64,000 nucleotides of DNA, from assembly GCA_963821885.1 (NCBI GenBank), contig CAWGFN010000003.1, forward strand, positions 248,001 to 312,000, written 5' to 3'. This document shows positions 23,514-32,286 of this stretch, piece by piece. Position numbers and translations under genes: made by a program. This DNA comes from Oleiagrimonas sp963821885 (GTDB lineage Bacteria > Pseudomonadota > Gammaproteobacteria > Xanthomonadales > Rhodanobacteraceae). Position 1 is the stretch's first letter. Each line of letters begins with the position of its first letter. The notes under the pieces are model-generated. The model ran no database searches, was not told the DNA's origin, and saw only the letters and a list, made by a program, of their open reading frames with translations.

Positions 23514-24737
23514 ATGGCTATCCGAACCATCCTTTCGAGCCTGCGCAAGCATCGCATCCCGACGGCCCTGATCGTGCTGGAGATCGCGCTCGCCTGCGCG
23601 GTTCTGTGCAACGCCATCTTCATGATCGGGCTGCGTCTGGAGGCGATCCACCTGCCCAACGCGATCGACCAGGCCGGCATTTCGGTGATCCGGGTGCAGG
23701 GCACCGATCCCAAGCAGGCCGCGGACGACATTCCACGCAATCTCGCCGCCCTGCGCGCTGTACCGGGCGTGCATGCCGCGACCTTGGTGAACACCATGCC
23801 GTTGAGCCAGAACGGCTGGAACACCGGCTTCACCACCAAGCCCGGCGGCAAGGGTTTCGATGGCTCCTACGTCAACGCCGCCGAATATCTGATCGTGCCG
23901 GGGGCGGAGAAGGCGCTGGGCCTGCACCTGCTGCGAGGGCGCCTTTTCAACGACAGTGAATATGCCGCCGGCAAGCTGGGCACGTCCTTCATGCCCACGG
24001 GCCATGCTGCGGTCATCACGCAACGCTACGCCGAACGCATGTGGCCCGGGCAGTCCGCCGTGGGCAAGGTGATGTACATGGGCGACCGCTACAGCTACAC
24101 CGTGGTCGGCGTGGTCGACGACGTGCTACGCCCGAATGGCGGCGGGGTGAGCAACGGCTTTTATTACAGCGTGTTCCTGCCGGTGGCGCCGTCCGAGCCC
24201 TCCTTGAACAATTACGTGGTTCGCAGCGCGCCGGGCGACCGCGATCGCGTGCTGCGCGCGTCGATCGCCACGCTTTCACGGCTCTCGCCCGAAGCGGTGG
24301 TCAAGGGCCAGACTTTCGCCGACATCCGCAACGACTTCTTTGCCGATACCCGCTCCATGGCCTGGATGCTGGTGCTGGTGTGCGTGGTGATGGTGGCGGT
24401 GACGGCCTTCGGCATTGTCGGCCTGTCCAGCTTCTGGGTCGGCCAGCGACGCCGCCAGATCGGCATCCGGCGCGCGGTCGGCGCCACGCGCGCGGACATC
24501 ATGCGCTACTTCCAGACCGAGAACTTCCTCATCAGCAGCATGGGCGTGGTGCTGGGCATGGGCCTGGCCTACGGCGCCAACCTGTTCCTGATGCAGCACT
24601 ACGAGATGGCGCGCATGCCCTGGTACTTCTTTCCGGTTGGCGCGCTGGCGCTGTGGCTGATCGGCCAGCTGTCGGTGCTCGGTCCGGCCCTGCGCGCCGC
24701 CAACGTTCCGCCGGTGGTGGCCACGCGCTCGGTTTGA
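23514..24737 (+). CDS. ABC permease B4 (MacB/FtsX-type)
   Basis: 407 residues, starting MAIRTILSSLRKHRIPTALI with first helix ACAVLCNAIFMIGLRLEAI. The C-terminal FtsX segment is QRRRQIGIRRAVGATRADI then MRYFQTENFL; Ile and Val replace the Val and Leu of B1-B3, a feature partly shared with B5. Ends NVPPVVATRSV. Start ATG at 23514 follows GGGGACTGGC. Confidence 0.88.
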   Translation: MAIRTILSSLRKHRIPTALIVLEIALACAVLCNAIFMIGLRLEAIHLPNAIDQAGISVIRVQGTDPKQAADDIPRNLAALRAVPGVHAATLVNTMPLSQNGWNTGFTTKPGGKGFDGSYVNAAEYLIVPGAEKALGLHLLRGRLFNDSEYAAGKLGTSFMPTGHAAVITQRYAERMWPGQSAVGKVMYMGDRYSYTVVGVVDDVLRPNGGGVSNGFYYSVFLPVAPSEPSLNNYVVRSAPGDRDRVLRASIATLSRLSPEAVVKGQTFADIRNDFFADTRSMAWMLVLVCVVMVAVTAFGIVGLSSFWVGQRRRQIGIRRAVGATRADIMRYFQTENFLISSMGVVLGMGLAYGANLFLMQHYEMARMPWYFFPVGALALWLIGQLSVLGPALRAANVPPVVATRSV

Positions 24738-24763
24738 ATGGATAACTCTTGCGGAGGATACGG

Positions 24764-26065
24764 ATGATCTCCTACTACATGGACCTGGCGCTTCGTAGCA
24801 TGCGGCGCAACAAGGTGCTCACGGCGCTGATGGTCATCGCCATCGGCCTTGGCATTGGCGCCAGCATGACCATGCTGACCGTGCTCCATGTCATGACGCG
24901 CGATCCGATGCCGGGGCGAAGCGCGCACTTGTACCGGCCCTACCTCAATCCATTGCCGCTGAATGTCCACGATCAGCCCGGCACGGTCGGCGGTCCCACG
25001 ATGGCGTTGACCTGGCCGGATGCCAAGGCGTTGCTCGAGGCGCACAAGGGCGTGCGCCAGGCGGCCATGGCGCGGGGATACCTGACCGCGCGTACCGATC
25101 GCTCCGGAGTGCAGCCCAAGTCCGTGGGCGGCAGTTTCACCACGCGTGATTTCTTCGCCATGTTCGGGGTGCCGTTCGTGGCCGGTCATGCGTGGTCGGG
25201 GCAAGACGATGCTGGTGCGGCACAGGTGGTGGTGCTGACCCGGAAACTGGCCGAGCGGCTGTTCGGGACGCCATCGGCCGTGGGCAGAACGGCACATCTG
25301 GGCGGCCATGATTTCCAGGTGGTCGGCGTTGTCGGGAACTGGCATCCGCAACCGCTTTTCTACGGCATCATCGGGACCAACTTTGATCGTGGCGACCAGT
25401 TCTTCCTGCCGTTGTCGACGGCCATGTCCATGCATCTGGGCGTCGACTGGGACAGTGGTTGGGGCAAGGACACGTCGTTTACCAGCCCGAAGATGAGCTG
25501 GTTGTCGTTCTGGGTCCAGCTCGATACGCCGGCGCAGGTGGGCGCCTATCGGCGGTTCCTGGTCAACTACTCCGCGAAGCAGAAAGAACTGGGGCGATAC
25601 GAACGCCCGGCGAGCAACGCCAGGCTCTACGGCCTGATGCCGTGGCTGCATCACGAGGGCCTGGTTCCGGGCGACGTGATGCTGCAAACCTGGTTGGCAC
25701 TGGGTTTTCTGTTCGTGTGCCTGGTCAATATCGTGGCTTTGCTGTTGGCCAAGTTCCTGCGCAGGAGCGGCGAGATCAGCGTGCGCCGGGCCCTGGGTGC
25801 ACGGCGCCGCGATGTCTTCCACCAGTTGGGTGTCGAATCGGCGTTGCTCGGGCTGGCCGGCGGCATGCTCGGCATCGGTCTGGCCGAGTTGGGCCTGTGG
25901 GAAGTGCGTCAACGGCCCAACGATTACGCCCATCTGGCGCAGATGAACGGTGGCATGCTGGTGGCCACGGTCGTGCTGGCCATCCTGGTCAGTATCCTTG
26001 CCGGCTTGCTGCCCGCGTGGCGTGCCTGTCGCATAGCGCCGGCCTTGCAATTGAAGGCGCAGTAG
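24764..26065 (+). CDS. ABC permease A5 (MacB/FtsX-type), lacking the conserved cysteine pair
   Basis: 433 residues, starting MISYYMDLALRSMRRNKVLT behind GCGGAGGA. Then GIGASMTMLTVLHVMTRDPM, which has changed LSGDPLP to MTRDPMP. At the place where A1-A4 carry two cysteines it reads SGWGKDTSFTSPKMSWLSF, with none. The FtsX segment is KFLRRSGEISVRRALGARRR. Codon use here is somewhat less GC-biased than in pairs 1-3. It pairs with B5, 10 bases downstream. Confidence 0.88.
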   Translation: MISYYMDLALRSMRRNKVLTALMVIAIGLGIGASMTMLTVLHVMTRDPMPGRSAHLYRPYLNPLPLNVHDQPGTVGGPTMALTWPDAKALLEAHKGVRQAAMARGYLTARTDRSGVQPKSVGGSFTTRDFFAMFGVPFVAGHAWSGQDDAGAAQVVVLTRKLAERLFGTPSAVGRTAHLGGHDFQVVGVVGNWHPQPLFYGIIGTNFDRGDQFFLPLSTAMSMHLGVDWDSGWGKDTSFTSPKMSWLSFWVQLDTPAQVGAYRRFLVNYSAKQKELGRYERPASNARLYGLMPWLHHEGLVPGDVMLQTWLALGFLFVCLVNIVALLLAKFLRRSGEISVRRALGARRRDVFHQLGVESALLGLAGGMLGIGLAELGLWEVRQRPNDYAHLAQMNGGMLVATVVLAILVSILAGLLPAWRACRIAPALQLKAQ

Positions 26066-26075
26066 GGGGGTGGCC

Positions 26076-27344
26076 ATGCAACTGAAACCGATACTCACTT
26101 CACTCAAGCACCATAAATTGACCGCGTTGCTGCTGGTGCTGCAGGTGGCCTTCACCTGCGCGATCATCACGAACGCGGTATTCCTGATCGCCCAGAGGGT
26201 GCAGCGGGTGACTACCCGAAGCGGGCTGGACGAAAACACGTTGTCGCTCGTGAGCATCAACGACCTGGATGCCGGTGCCAATCCGCTCACCCTGCACGTG
26301 GCGGACCTGGCCACGCTGCGCAAGCTGCCCGGTGTCCGGTCGGCGGCGTTGATCACCAACGTGCCCTTTTCCCGCAGCGAGAACAGTTCGGTTGGTTGCG
26401 TGTCGCTGGCCTCCGTGCATGCAGCCGTGAAGGCGCACTCCATCCACGTGCCCGGGTGTGCCGGAGCGGATGTCTATGCCGGCACCCCGGGCACCTTGCA
26501 CACGCTGGGACTGAAGCTGGTTTCCGGACATGGGTTCCAGGCCGGCGACTATGTGCCGGGCAAACCGCCGGGTCAGCCCAATACGGTCTCGGCCATGATC
26601 GTCACGCGGGCCTTTGCGCGGCGGCTGTATCCCGGGCATCCGGATCATGTCGTCGGTCGCAACATGTATTTCGGCAGCGGCATGATGAATGGACAGCCGA
26701 CGCGCATCGTGGGTGTGGTTGCGCACCTGCACAAGGCCAATGTGTCCAACGATGGCGGCGGCGAGCAGTCGGTGTTGCTGCCCGTGGAGCCGAATGATGG
26801 AAGGGCCATGTTTGCCTTGCGCAGCGAGCCGTCGCAGCGGGGCAAGGTGATGAAGGAGGCGGTGGCCGCACTCAACAAGAACAAGCCGGACCGTCAGGTT
26901 TCGGCCGATGATGCGCAAACCTACACACACATGCGCGAAAGCTATTTTCGCGGCGATACCACCATGATCCGCCTGCTGCTGGCCTCGGCACTGGGCTTGC
27001 TGTTCGTCACCGCGCTGGGCATAGCCGGGCTGGCCAGCTTCTGGGTGCAGCAACGCACGCGCACCATCGGCATCCGGCGCGCCATCGGTGCCACGCGTGG
27101 CAACATTCTGCGCTATTTCCAGACCGAGAATTTCCTGATCGTCGGGGCCGGTGTCGTGCTGGGCATGCTGCTGGCGCTCGCGATGAACCTCTGGCTGATG
27201 CGCCACTACGAACTGCCGCGGTTGCCGTGGCATTACCTGCCATGGGGTGCGGGTGCATTGTGGCTGCTTGGCCAGCTTGCCGTGCTGGCGCCCGCCCGCC
27301 GCGCCGCGCGCGTGCCGCCGGTGGTGGCCACGCGGAGCGTATGA
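26076..27344 (+). CDS. ABC permease B5 (MacB/FtsX-type), with an extra cysteine pair
   Basis: 422 residues, starting MQLKPILTSLKHHKLTALLL; the ATG at 26076 is preferred to a GTG at 26070 by match with other B copies. The first helix has lost the Cys of the others (IITNAVFLIAQRV). Unlike B1-B4 it has a periplasmic insertion with Cys108 and Cys128 (SSVGCVSLAS ... HVPGCAGADV). The FtsX segment is QQRTRTIGIRRAIGATRGNI then LRYFQTENFL. Ends RVPPVVATRSV. It is the last permease of the array. Confidence 0.88.
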   Translation: MQLKPILTSLKHHKLTALLLVLQVAFTCAIITNAVFLIAQRVQRVTTRSGLDENTLSLVSINDLDAGANPLTLHVADLATLRKLPGVRSAALITNVPFSRSENSSVGCVSLASVHAAVKAHSIHVPGCAGADVYAGTPGTLHTLGLKLVSGHGFQAGDYVPGKPPGQPNTVSAMIVTRAFARRLYPGHPDHVVGRNMYFGSGMMNGQPTRIVGVVAHLHKANVSNDGGGEQSVLLPVEPNDGRAMFALRSEPSQRGKVMKEAVAALNKNKPDRQVSADDAQTYTHMRESYFRGDTTMIRLLLASALGLLFVTALGIAGLASFWVQQRTRTIGIRRAIGATRGNILRYFQTENFLIVGAGVVLGMLLALAMNLWLMRHYELPRLPWHYLPWGAGALWLLGQLAVLAPARRAARVPPVVATRSV

Positions 27345-27393
27345 GTCCATGCGCGACATCGACGATGTAGCCATCGAAGCGAGGAGAAGAGGG

Positions 27394-28074
27394 ATGAAGC
27401 GGATGCATGTGCTGGGTGTCGTGGCTGCCGCGGTGTTGTGTGGCAGTTGTTCGATGCATATCGACAGGCCCACGACGATCGCGGCGGGGACATCCCCGCG
27501 CTCGATCTATTCGGTCGACGGCGAGGTGCAGGTGCAATCGCATGCGCAGGCGAAAAAGGTGCACAGCGTGGACGGTGACATCACCCTGGGCGCGTTCGCC
27601 CGGGTGCGCGCCATCGATACGGTGGACGGCCGCGTGCAGCTGGGCCGCCAGGCGGTATGCGAGCACGACCTCGCCGATGTCGATGGCGGCATCGTGCTGG
27701 CGCGTGGCGCGCGCGTGGGTGGTGACGTGCGGGCCTTCGATGGCGGCCTGCAGGCGGATGATGCCGACATCGACGGCGGTATCCGTACCGTGTCCGGCCG
27801 CATCGAGCTGCGTGGCAACACGCATGTCCACGGGGGCATTACCCTCGACAAGCCCAGGCCGTCGAACGGCTCGGACAGTGCAGTGGCCCAACGCCTGCCC
27901 GTCATCGTGATCGGACCGGGCGTGACCGTGAACGGTCCGATCATTGCGCATCACGGCGGCATCCTGCGGGTGAGCCACCAGGCCTGGGTCGGTCCCATTC
28001 GGGGGCTTGCGACGCAGTGGTTCGATGGCCCCCTCCCGGCCCTGCACCGAATGGACAGGCGACACCATGAGTAA
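27394..28074 (+). CDS. Lipoprotein with predicted beta-helix repeats
   Basis: 226 residues. The signal sequence MKRMHVLGVVAAAVLCGSCS ends in a lipobox (LCGSC), so the mature protein should be lipid-anchored in the envelope. The body is a ladder of about 16-20-residue repeats around the phrase VDG/IDG (SVDGEVQVQSHA, SVDGDITLGAFA, TVDGRVQLGRQA, DVDGGIVLARGA, DIDGGIRTVSGR), which is typical of a right-handed beta-helix like polymer-forming or DUF4097-type proteins. It is in the transporter operon, 49 bases after B5, behind GAGGAGAAGAGGG. A role as sensor or envelope partner of the transporter is inference. Confidence 0.7.
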   Translation: MKRMHVLGVVAAAVLCGSCSMHIDRPTTIAAGTSPRSIYSVDGEVQVQSHAQAKKVHSVDGDITLGAFARVRAIDTVDGRVQLGRQAVCEHDLADVDGGIVLARGARVGGDVRAFDGGLQADDADIDGGIRTVSGRIELRGNTHVHGGITLDKPRPSNGSDSAVAQRLPVIVIGPGVTVNGPIIAHHGGILRVSHQAWVGPIRGLATQWFDGPLPALHRMDRRHHE

Positions 28075-28116
28075 AGTCATGGCAACCTTTGGAGGCCGAG
28101 AGGCATCCATGTCTAC

Positions 28117-29475
28117 ATGTGCAAACGAAAAATGCGTACAGTCCTGATCATCGACGACAATCCCGCCGTGGGCGATGCGCTCTCGCTGCTGCTGTCGTTG
28201 CACGACATCCGTCCGCTGAAGGCGGCCACCCCCGGCGAGGGACTGGCCGTGTTGGCGCGCGATCGCGTGGACGTGGTGATCCAGGACATGAACTTCAGCG
28301 CCGACACCACCTCCGGTGAGGAGGGCGTGGAGCTGTTCGGCGCGATCCGCGAGCAGCATCCGGACCTGCCGGTGATCCTGCTGACCGCCTGGACCCACCT
28401 GGAGACCGCGGTGGAGCTGGTCAAGGCCGGCGCCGCCGACTACATCGCCAAGCCGTGGGACGACAGCAAGCTGCTGACCACGGTGGAGAACCTCCTGGAG
28501 CTCTCCGAATCCACCCGCGAGGTCAAGCGCACCCGCAACGAGCGCCGCCGGCGTCGCGAGCAGCTGGACGGGCGCTTCGACCTCGACGGCATGGTGTTCG
28601 CCGCCGAGGCGACCTGCCGCACCGTGGACCTGGCCTGCCAGGTGGCGCGCTCGGACGTGCCGGTGCTGGTCACCGGTCCCAACGGCGCGGGCAAGGAACG
28701 CATCGCGCGCATCGTGCATTTGAATTCGGCGGTGCGCGATGGGCCGTTCGTGGCGGTCAACTGCGGCGCGCTGCCGGGCGAGCTGATCGAGGCCGAGCTG
28801 TTCGGTGCCGATGCCGGCGCCTACACCGGCGCCAACAAGGCCCGCGAGGGCCGCTTCGAGATGGCCGACGGCGGCACCCTGTTCCTGGACGAGATCGGCA
28901 ACCTGCCGCTGTCCGGGCAGGTCAAGCTGCTGCGGGTGCTCGAGACCGGCCAGTACGAGCGCCTGGGCTCGGGCCGCACGCGCAAGGTGAAGGTGCGCGT
29001 GATCAGCGCCACCAATGCCGATCTGAAGGCCATGATCGCCGAAGGCACCTTCCGCGAGGATCTCTACTACCGCCTGAACGTGATCGAGGTGAACCTGCCG
29101 CCGCTGGCCGAGCGCAGCGACGACATCCTGCCGCTGGCCGAGCACTTCCTCGACGGCCGTGCCGAGTTGTCCGATGATGCGCGCGAGGCCTTGCTGTCGC
29201 ATCCGTGGCCGGGCAACGTGCGCGAGCTGAAGAACGCCATCGACCGCGCCTGCCTTCTGGTGCACGGCGAGCCGATCACCCCGGCTCACCTGAACCTGCC
29301 CGAGGTCGACGAGGCCGGCGCCGCGGCCTGGCGCAACCTGGACGAGCCTTCGCGCGATGCCGTCGCCCATGCGCTGACCGCGCATGCCGGCGTCATCAGT
29401 CGCGCGGCGCAATCGCTGGGTCTCTCGCGCCAGGCGCTGTATCGTCGCATGCAGCGGTACGGCATCCAGACCTGA
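28117..29475 (+). CDS. NtrC-family sigma-54-dependent response regulator
   Basis: 452 residues: receiver domain 7-120 with phospho-acceptor Asp57 (VVIQDMNFS) and Lys in AKPWDD; AAA+ domain about 160-390 with Walker A GPNGAGKE, sigma-54-contact loop GAYTGA, and Walker B GGTLFLDEIGN; C-terminal Fis-type helix-turn-helix (ISRAAQSLGLSRQALYRRMQ). All parts needed to activate a sigma-54 promoter are intact, and such a promoter is at 12048. ATG at 28117 or, 15 bases later, at 28132 (MRTVLIIDD) may be the start; neither has a strong ribosome binding site. It is followed by its presumed kinase after 19 bases. Confidence 0.93.
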   Translation: MCKRKMRTVLIIDDNPAVGDALSLLLSLHDIRPLKAATPGEGLAVLARDRVDVVIQDMNFSADTTSGEEGVELFGAIREQHPDLPVILLTAWTHLETAVELVKAGAADYIAKPWDDSKLLTTVENLLELSESTREVKRTRNERRRRREQLDGRFDLDGMVFAAEATCRTVDLACQVARSDVPVLVTGPNGAGKERIARIVHLNSAVRDGPFVAVNCGALPGELIEAELFGADAGAYTGANKAREGRFEMADGGTLFLDEIGNLPLSGQVKLLRVLETGQYERLGSGRTRKVKVRVISATNADLKAMIAEGTFREDLYYRLNVIEVNLPPLAERSDDILPLAEHFLDGRAELSDDAREALLSHPWPGNVRELKNAIDRACLLVHGEPITPAHLNLPEVDEAGAAAWRNLDEPSRDAVAHALTAHAGVISRAAQSLGLSRQALYRRMQRYGIQT

Positions 29476-29494
29476 GACGCCCGCAGGGGGGCCT

Positions 29495-30871
29495 ATGCGG
29501 TTGAAATCGTTGCAGGGACGGATGGCGCTGATGGCGGGCGTGGCGACCCTGTCCGGCGCGCTGGCCTTTGCTGGCGTGACGCACTGGCCGCTGCCGCAGC
29601 TGCTGCAATCCCTGGCTGGATTCCTGCGCATCGACATCGATACCGGCTGGCTGCATACGCCGCTGGGCGGGCTGCTTGCGACCCTCATGCTGCTGGTGCC
29701 GTTCACGGTCTGGCTGGCCAGCCGGCTGGCGCGCCCGCTGCTGCAGCTGGTGCGGGCCCTGGAGGGCGCGGTGGTCAGCTATCGCGATGGTGATTTCGGT
29801 TTCTCCATCGCCACCCGCCGCAGCGACGAGCTGGGCGACCTGGTGCGCCTGCACAACCAGCTCGGGCAGACCCTGCGCGACCAGCGCCAGCACCTGGTGC
29901 AGCGCGAGCTGTTGCTCGACACCGTGGTGCAGAAGACCCCGGTGGCCCTGATCCTGACCGACGCCCACGACCACATCACCTACGCCAACATCGCCGCCAG
30001 GCAGTTGTTCAACGATGGCAAGAGCATGCAGGGCGAGTCGTTCGATGCGCTGCTCGAAGCCGGTTCGCACGCGTTGCTGGAGATCGTGCGCAGTGGCCGG
30101 GACGCGCTGTTCCCGGTGGAGATGGACGGTGCCGAGGAAACCTTCCATGTCTCCCAGCGCGAATTCAGGCTGCAGGGACGGCCGCACCGGCTGTATCTGT
30201 TCCGGCGCATGACCCGTGAACTGTCGCGCCAGGAAGTGGCCACCTGGAAGCGCGTGATCCGCGTCATCAGCCACGAGCTGAACAATTCGCTGGCGCCGAT
30301 CTCCTCGCTGGCGCATTCGGGCGCGGAGCTGGCCCGGCGCGGTCAGCTTGAACGCCTGCCGGAGGTGTTTTCCGGCATCTCCGAGCGCGCCCGCCACCTG
30401 CACCAGTTCATCAGTGGCTACGCGGACGTGGCCAAGCTGCCGACGCCGCGCATCGCACCGGTCCCGTGGCGCACGTTCGTCGAGTCCCTGTCGCTGCATT
30501 GCCGCTTCCATCTGCAGGGCGAATTGCCGGGTGCCGACGGCTGTTTCGATGCCGGCCAGGTCGAGCAGGCCCTGATCAACCTGATCAAGAACGCCCATGA
30601 ATCGGGCACGGCCGAGGAGGATGTCACCCTCGCCATCGCCGATGTCGGCAGCTGCTGGCGCATCGAGGTGGCCGATCGCGGCCCGGGCATGAGCGAGGCG
30701 GTGCTGGCCCAGGCCCTGCTGCCGTTCTATTCCACCAAGCGCTCCGGCACCGGGCTGGGGTTGGCGCTGGCGCGCGAGATCGTCGAGGCGCACGGCGGCC
30801 GGCTGACCCTGTCCAACCGGCGGCATGGCGGCCTGCGGGTGACGATGCAGCTGCCGCACTCGCCGAGCTGA
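29495..30871 (+). CDS. Sensor histidine kinase (NtrB/NtrY-like)
   Basis: 458-residue inner-membrane kinase. Two helices (MALMAGVATLSGALAFAGV near 10-32 and LLATLMLLVPFTVWLASRLA near 60-85) flank a short periplasmic segment. HAMP is about 85-135, a PAS domain follows (ITDAHDHITYANIAARQLF), then the H-box with His260 (VISHELNNSLAPISS), N-box NLIKNAHESG, and G-boxes DRGPGMSE and GTGLGLALAREIVEAHGG. It should phosphorylate the adjacent regulator. With only about 30 periplasmic residues, sensing may be through the membrane, the PAS domain or the transporter itself. It closes the transporter operon. Confidence 0.92.
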   Translation: MRLKSLQGRMALMAGVATLSGALAFAGVTHWPLPQLLQSLAGFLRIDIDTGWLHTPLGGLLATLMLLVPFTVWLASRLARPLLQLVRALEGAVVSYRDGDFGFSIATRRSDELGDLVRLHNQLGQTLRDQRQHLVQRELLLDTVVQKTPVALILTDAHDHITYANIAARQLFNDGKSMQGESFDALLEAGSHALLEIVRSGRDALFPVEMDGAEETFHVSQREFRLQGRPHRLYLFRRMTRELSRQEVATWKRVIRVISHELNNSLAPISSLAHSGAELARRGQLERLPEVFSGISERARHLHQFISGYADVAKLPTPRIAPVPWRTFVESLSLHCRFHLQGELPGADGCFDAGQVEQALINLIKNAHESGTAEEDVTLAIADVGSCWRIEVADRGPGMSEAVLAQALLPFYSTKRSGTGLGLALAREIVEAHGGRLTLSNRRHGGLRVTMQLPHSPS

Positions 30872-30947
30872 ACACGCCATCCCGGCAGGCGGCGGATCGT
30901 CGCTGCCATCGCCTATACTCGGCGCCTTGCGAGAAGAGCGAGAGGCG

Positions 30948-32225
30948 ATGACCACGGACGTGACCATGCAAGCGGATGCCACGTTGCTGCCTGCGGCGGC
31001 GGCCGCGCTCAACACGCGCATCGGCTTCGTCATCGAGCTGGCCCGGCGTCTGCATCAGTACGGCACCGCGGCGCCGCGTCTGGAGGACGCCGTCAGCAGC
31101 GCCGCGCTGCGACTCGGGCTGCGCGCGGATGTGTGGTCCAGCCCCACGGCGATCATCGTGTCCTTCGCCGACCTGGCCCAGGGCGAGGATGCCATCGCCC
31201 AGGTCAGCCAGGTGATCCGCCTGCCTCCGGGAGACGTCAACCTGGCTCGCCTGTGCGAGGTCGATGCCCTGGCCGATGCCGTGACCGAGGGGCGGATGAG
31301 CATCGAGCAGGGCGCGCGAGAGTTGCGCCTGATGTCCAAGCCGCCGACGCCGCTGCAGCGCAACGGCACGATATTCGGCTTCGGACTGTCGGTGTTCGGC
31401 TTCGCGGTGCTGATGCGCGGATCGTGGGCCGACGCCCTGACCGCCGCGTTGCTCGGCTGGATGATCGGCGGGGTCATGACGGTCGCGGCGCGGGTGCCGC
31501 GCATCGCCCAGGCCGGCGAGGCCCTGGCGGCGCTGCTGGCGGCGATCGGCGCCAGCCTGGTCAGCGCGTTGATCGTGCCCCTGCACGTCAACGTGGTGGT
31601 GCTCTCGGCATTGATCGTGCTGGTCCCGGGCATGTTGCTGACCACGGCGGTCCGTGAGCTGTCCGCGCAGCATCTGGCTTCGGGTGTCTCGCGACTGTTT
31701 GGCGCGCTGGCCTCGATGCTGAAGCTGATCTTCGGCGCGATGGTGGTGTTCGCGGCCAGCGCCTGGTTCGGCGTGAAGATGCCGATCGCGCTGCAGCCGC
31801 CGGTCCAGCCATGGGTGCAGTGGCCGGCCCTGTTGCTGGGCACCTTCGGTTTCGCCCTGGTGTTCCAGGCGGCGCGCAGGGACTGGTGGCTGGTCGCCGT
31901 GTCGGCCATGCTGGGTTACCTGGTGGCCCGCTATGCCGGTGGCCAGTTCGGTCCCGCGTTCGGCGTCTTCATGGGTGGACTGACGCTGAGCGCGTTGAGC
32001 AACATGTATTCGCGTTATGCCCATCGCCCCGGCGCATTGGTGCGCGAGCCGGGCATCATCCTGCTGGTGCCGGGAAGCACCGGTTATCTGACGCTGACCT
32101 ATCTGGCGCAGCGCAATGTGCACAGTGGAACCGAGACCGCGATCCTGTTGGTGACGCTGCTCGTGGCGCTGGTGGCCGGACTTCTATTCGGCGACCTCCT
32201 GGTGACGCCGCGACGCTCGCTGTGA
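30948..32225 (+). CDS. Threonine/serine exporter family membrane protein
   Basis: 425 residues, a fusion of the two halves that in many Gram-negatives are separate genes: the ThrE N-terminal part (DUF1212, about 20-270: FVIELARRLHQYGTAAPRLE, VIRLPPGDVNLARL, VLVPGMLLTTAVREL) and the ThrE_2 part (about 290-425: RDWWLVAVSAMLGYLV, PGIILLVPGSTGYLTL). About ten membrane helices. It would export amino acids such as threonine or serine. ATG 30948 follows GAGAGGC; a TATACT -10-like hexamer at 30914-30919 may serve it. A terminator follows directly. Confidence 0.85.
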   Translation: MTTDVTMQADATLLPAAAAALNTRIGFVIELARRLHQYGTAAPRLEDAVSSAALRLGLRADVWSSPTAIIVSFADLAQGEDAIAQVSQVIRLPPGDVNLARLCEVDALADAVTEGRMSIEQGARELRLMSKPPTPLQRNGTIFGFGLSVFGFAVLMRGSWADALTAALLGWMIGGVMTVAARVPRIAQAGEALAALLAAIGASLVSALIVPLHVNVVVLSALIVLVPGMLLTTAVRELSAQHLASGVSRLFGALASMLKLIFGAMVVFAASAWFGVKMPIALQPPVQPWVQWPALLLGTFGFALVFQAARRDWWLVAVSAMLGYLVARYAGGQFGPAFGVFMGGLTLSALSNMYSRYAHRPGALVREPGIILLVPGSTGYLTLTYLAQRNVHSGTETAILLVTLLVALVAGLLFGDLLVTPRRSL

Positions 32226-32233
32226 GGAAAAAG

Positions 32234-32260
32234 AAAAACGCCGGCAAGACCGGCGTTTTT
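32234..32260. terminator. Bidirectional intrinsic terminator
   Basis: AAAAACGCCGG, loop CAAGA, CCGGCGTTTTT: a perfect stem with A and T tracts between the convergent ThrE-like and H-NS-like genes. Confidence 0.92.
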
Positions 32261-32286
32261 CGAATCCGCGAAAATCACGTGCGGAT

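Noticed and set aside
20802..24023. A 1073-codon minus-strand open frame opposite permeases B3 to B4.
   Set aside because: Shadow of the plus-strand permeases, low-complexity composition, no family motif.
28067..28147. A 26-codon frame between the lipoprotein and response-regulator genes.
   Set aside because: It overlaps both neighbours, has no ribosome binding site of its own and no recognisable sequence.
27007..29706. An 899-codon minus-strand open frame opposite the lipoprotein and response regulator.
   Set aside because: It opposes two genes with firm motif support and has no motif of its own.
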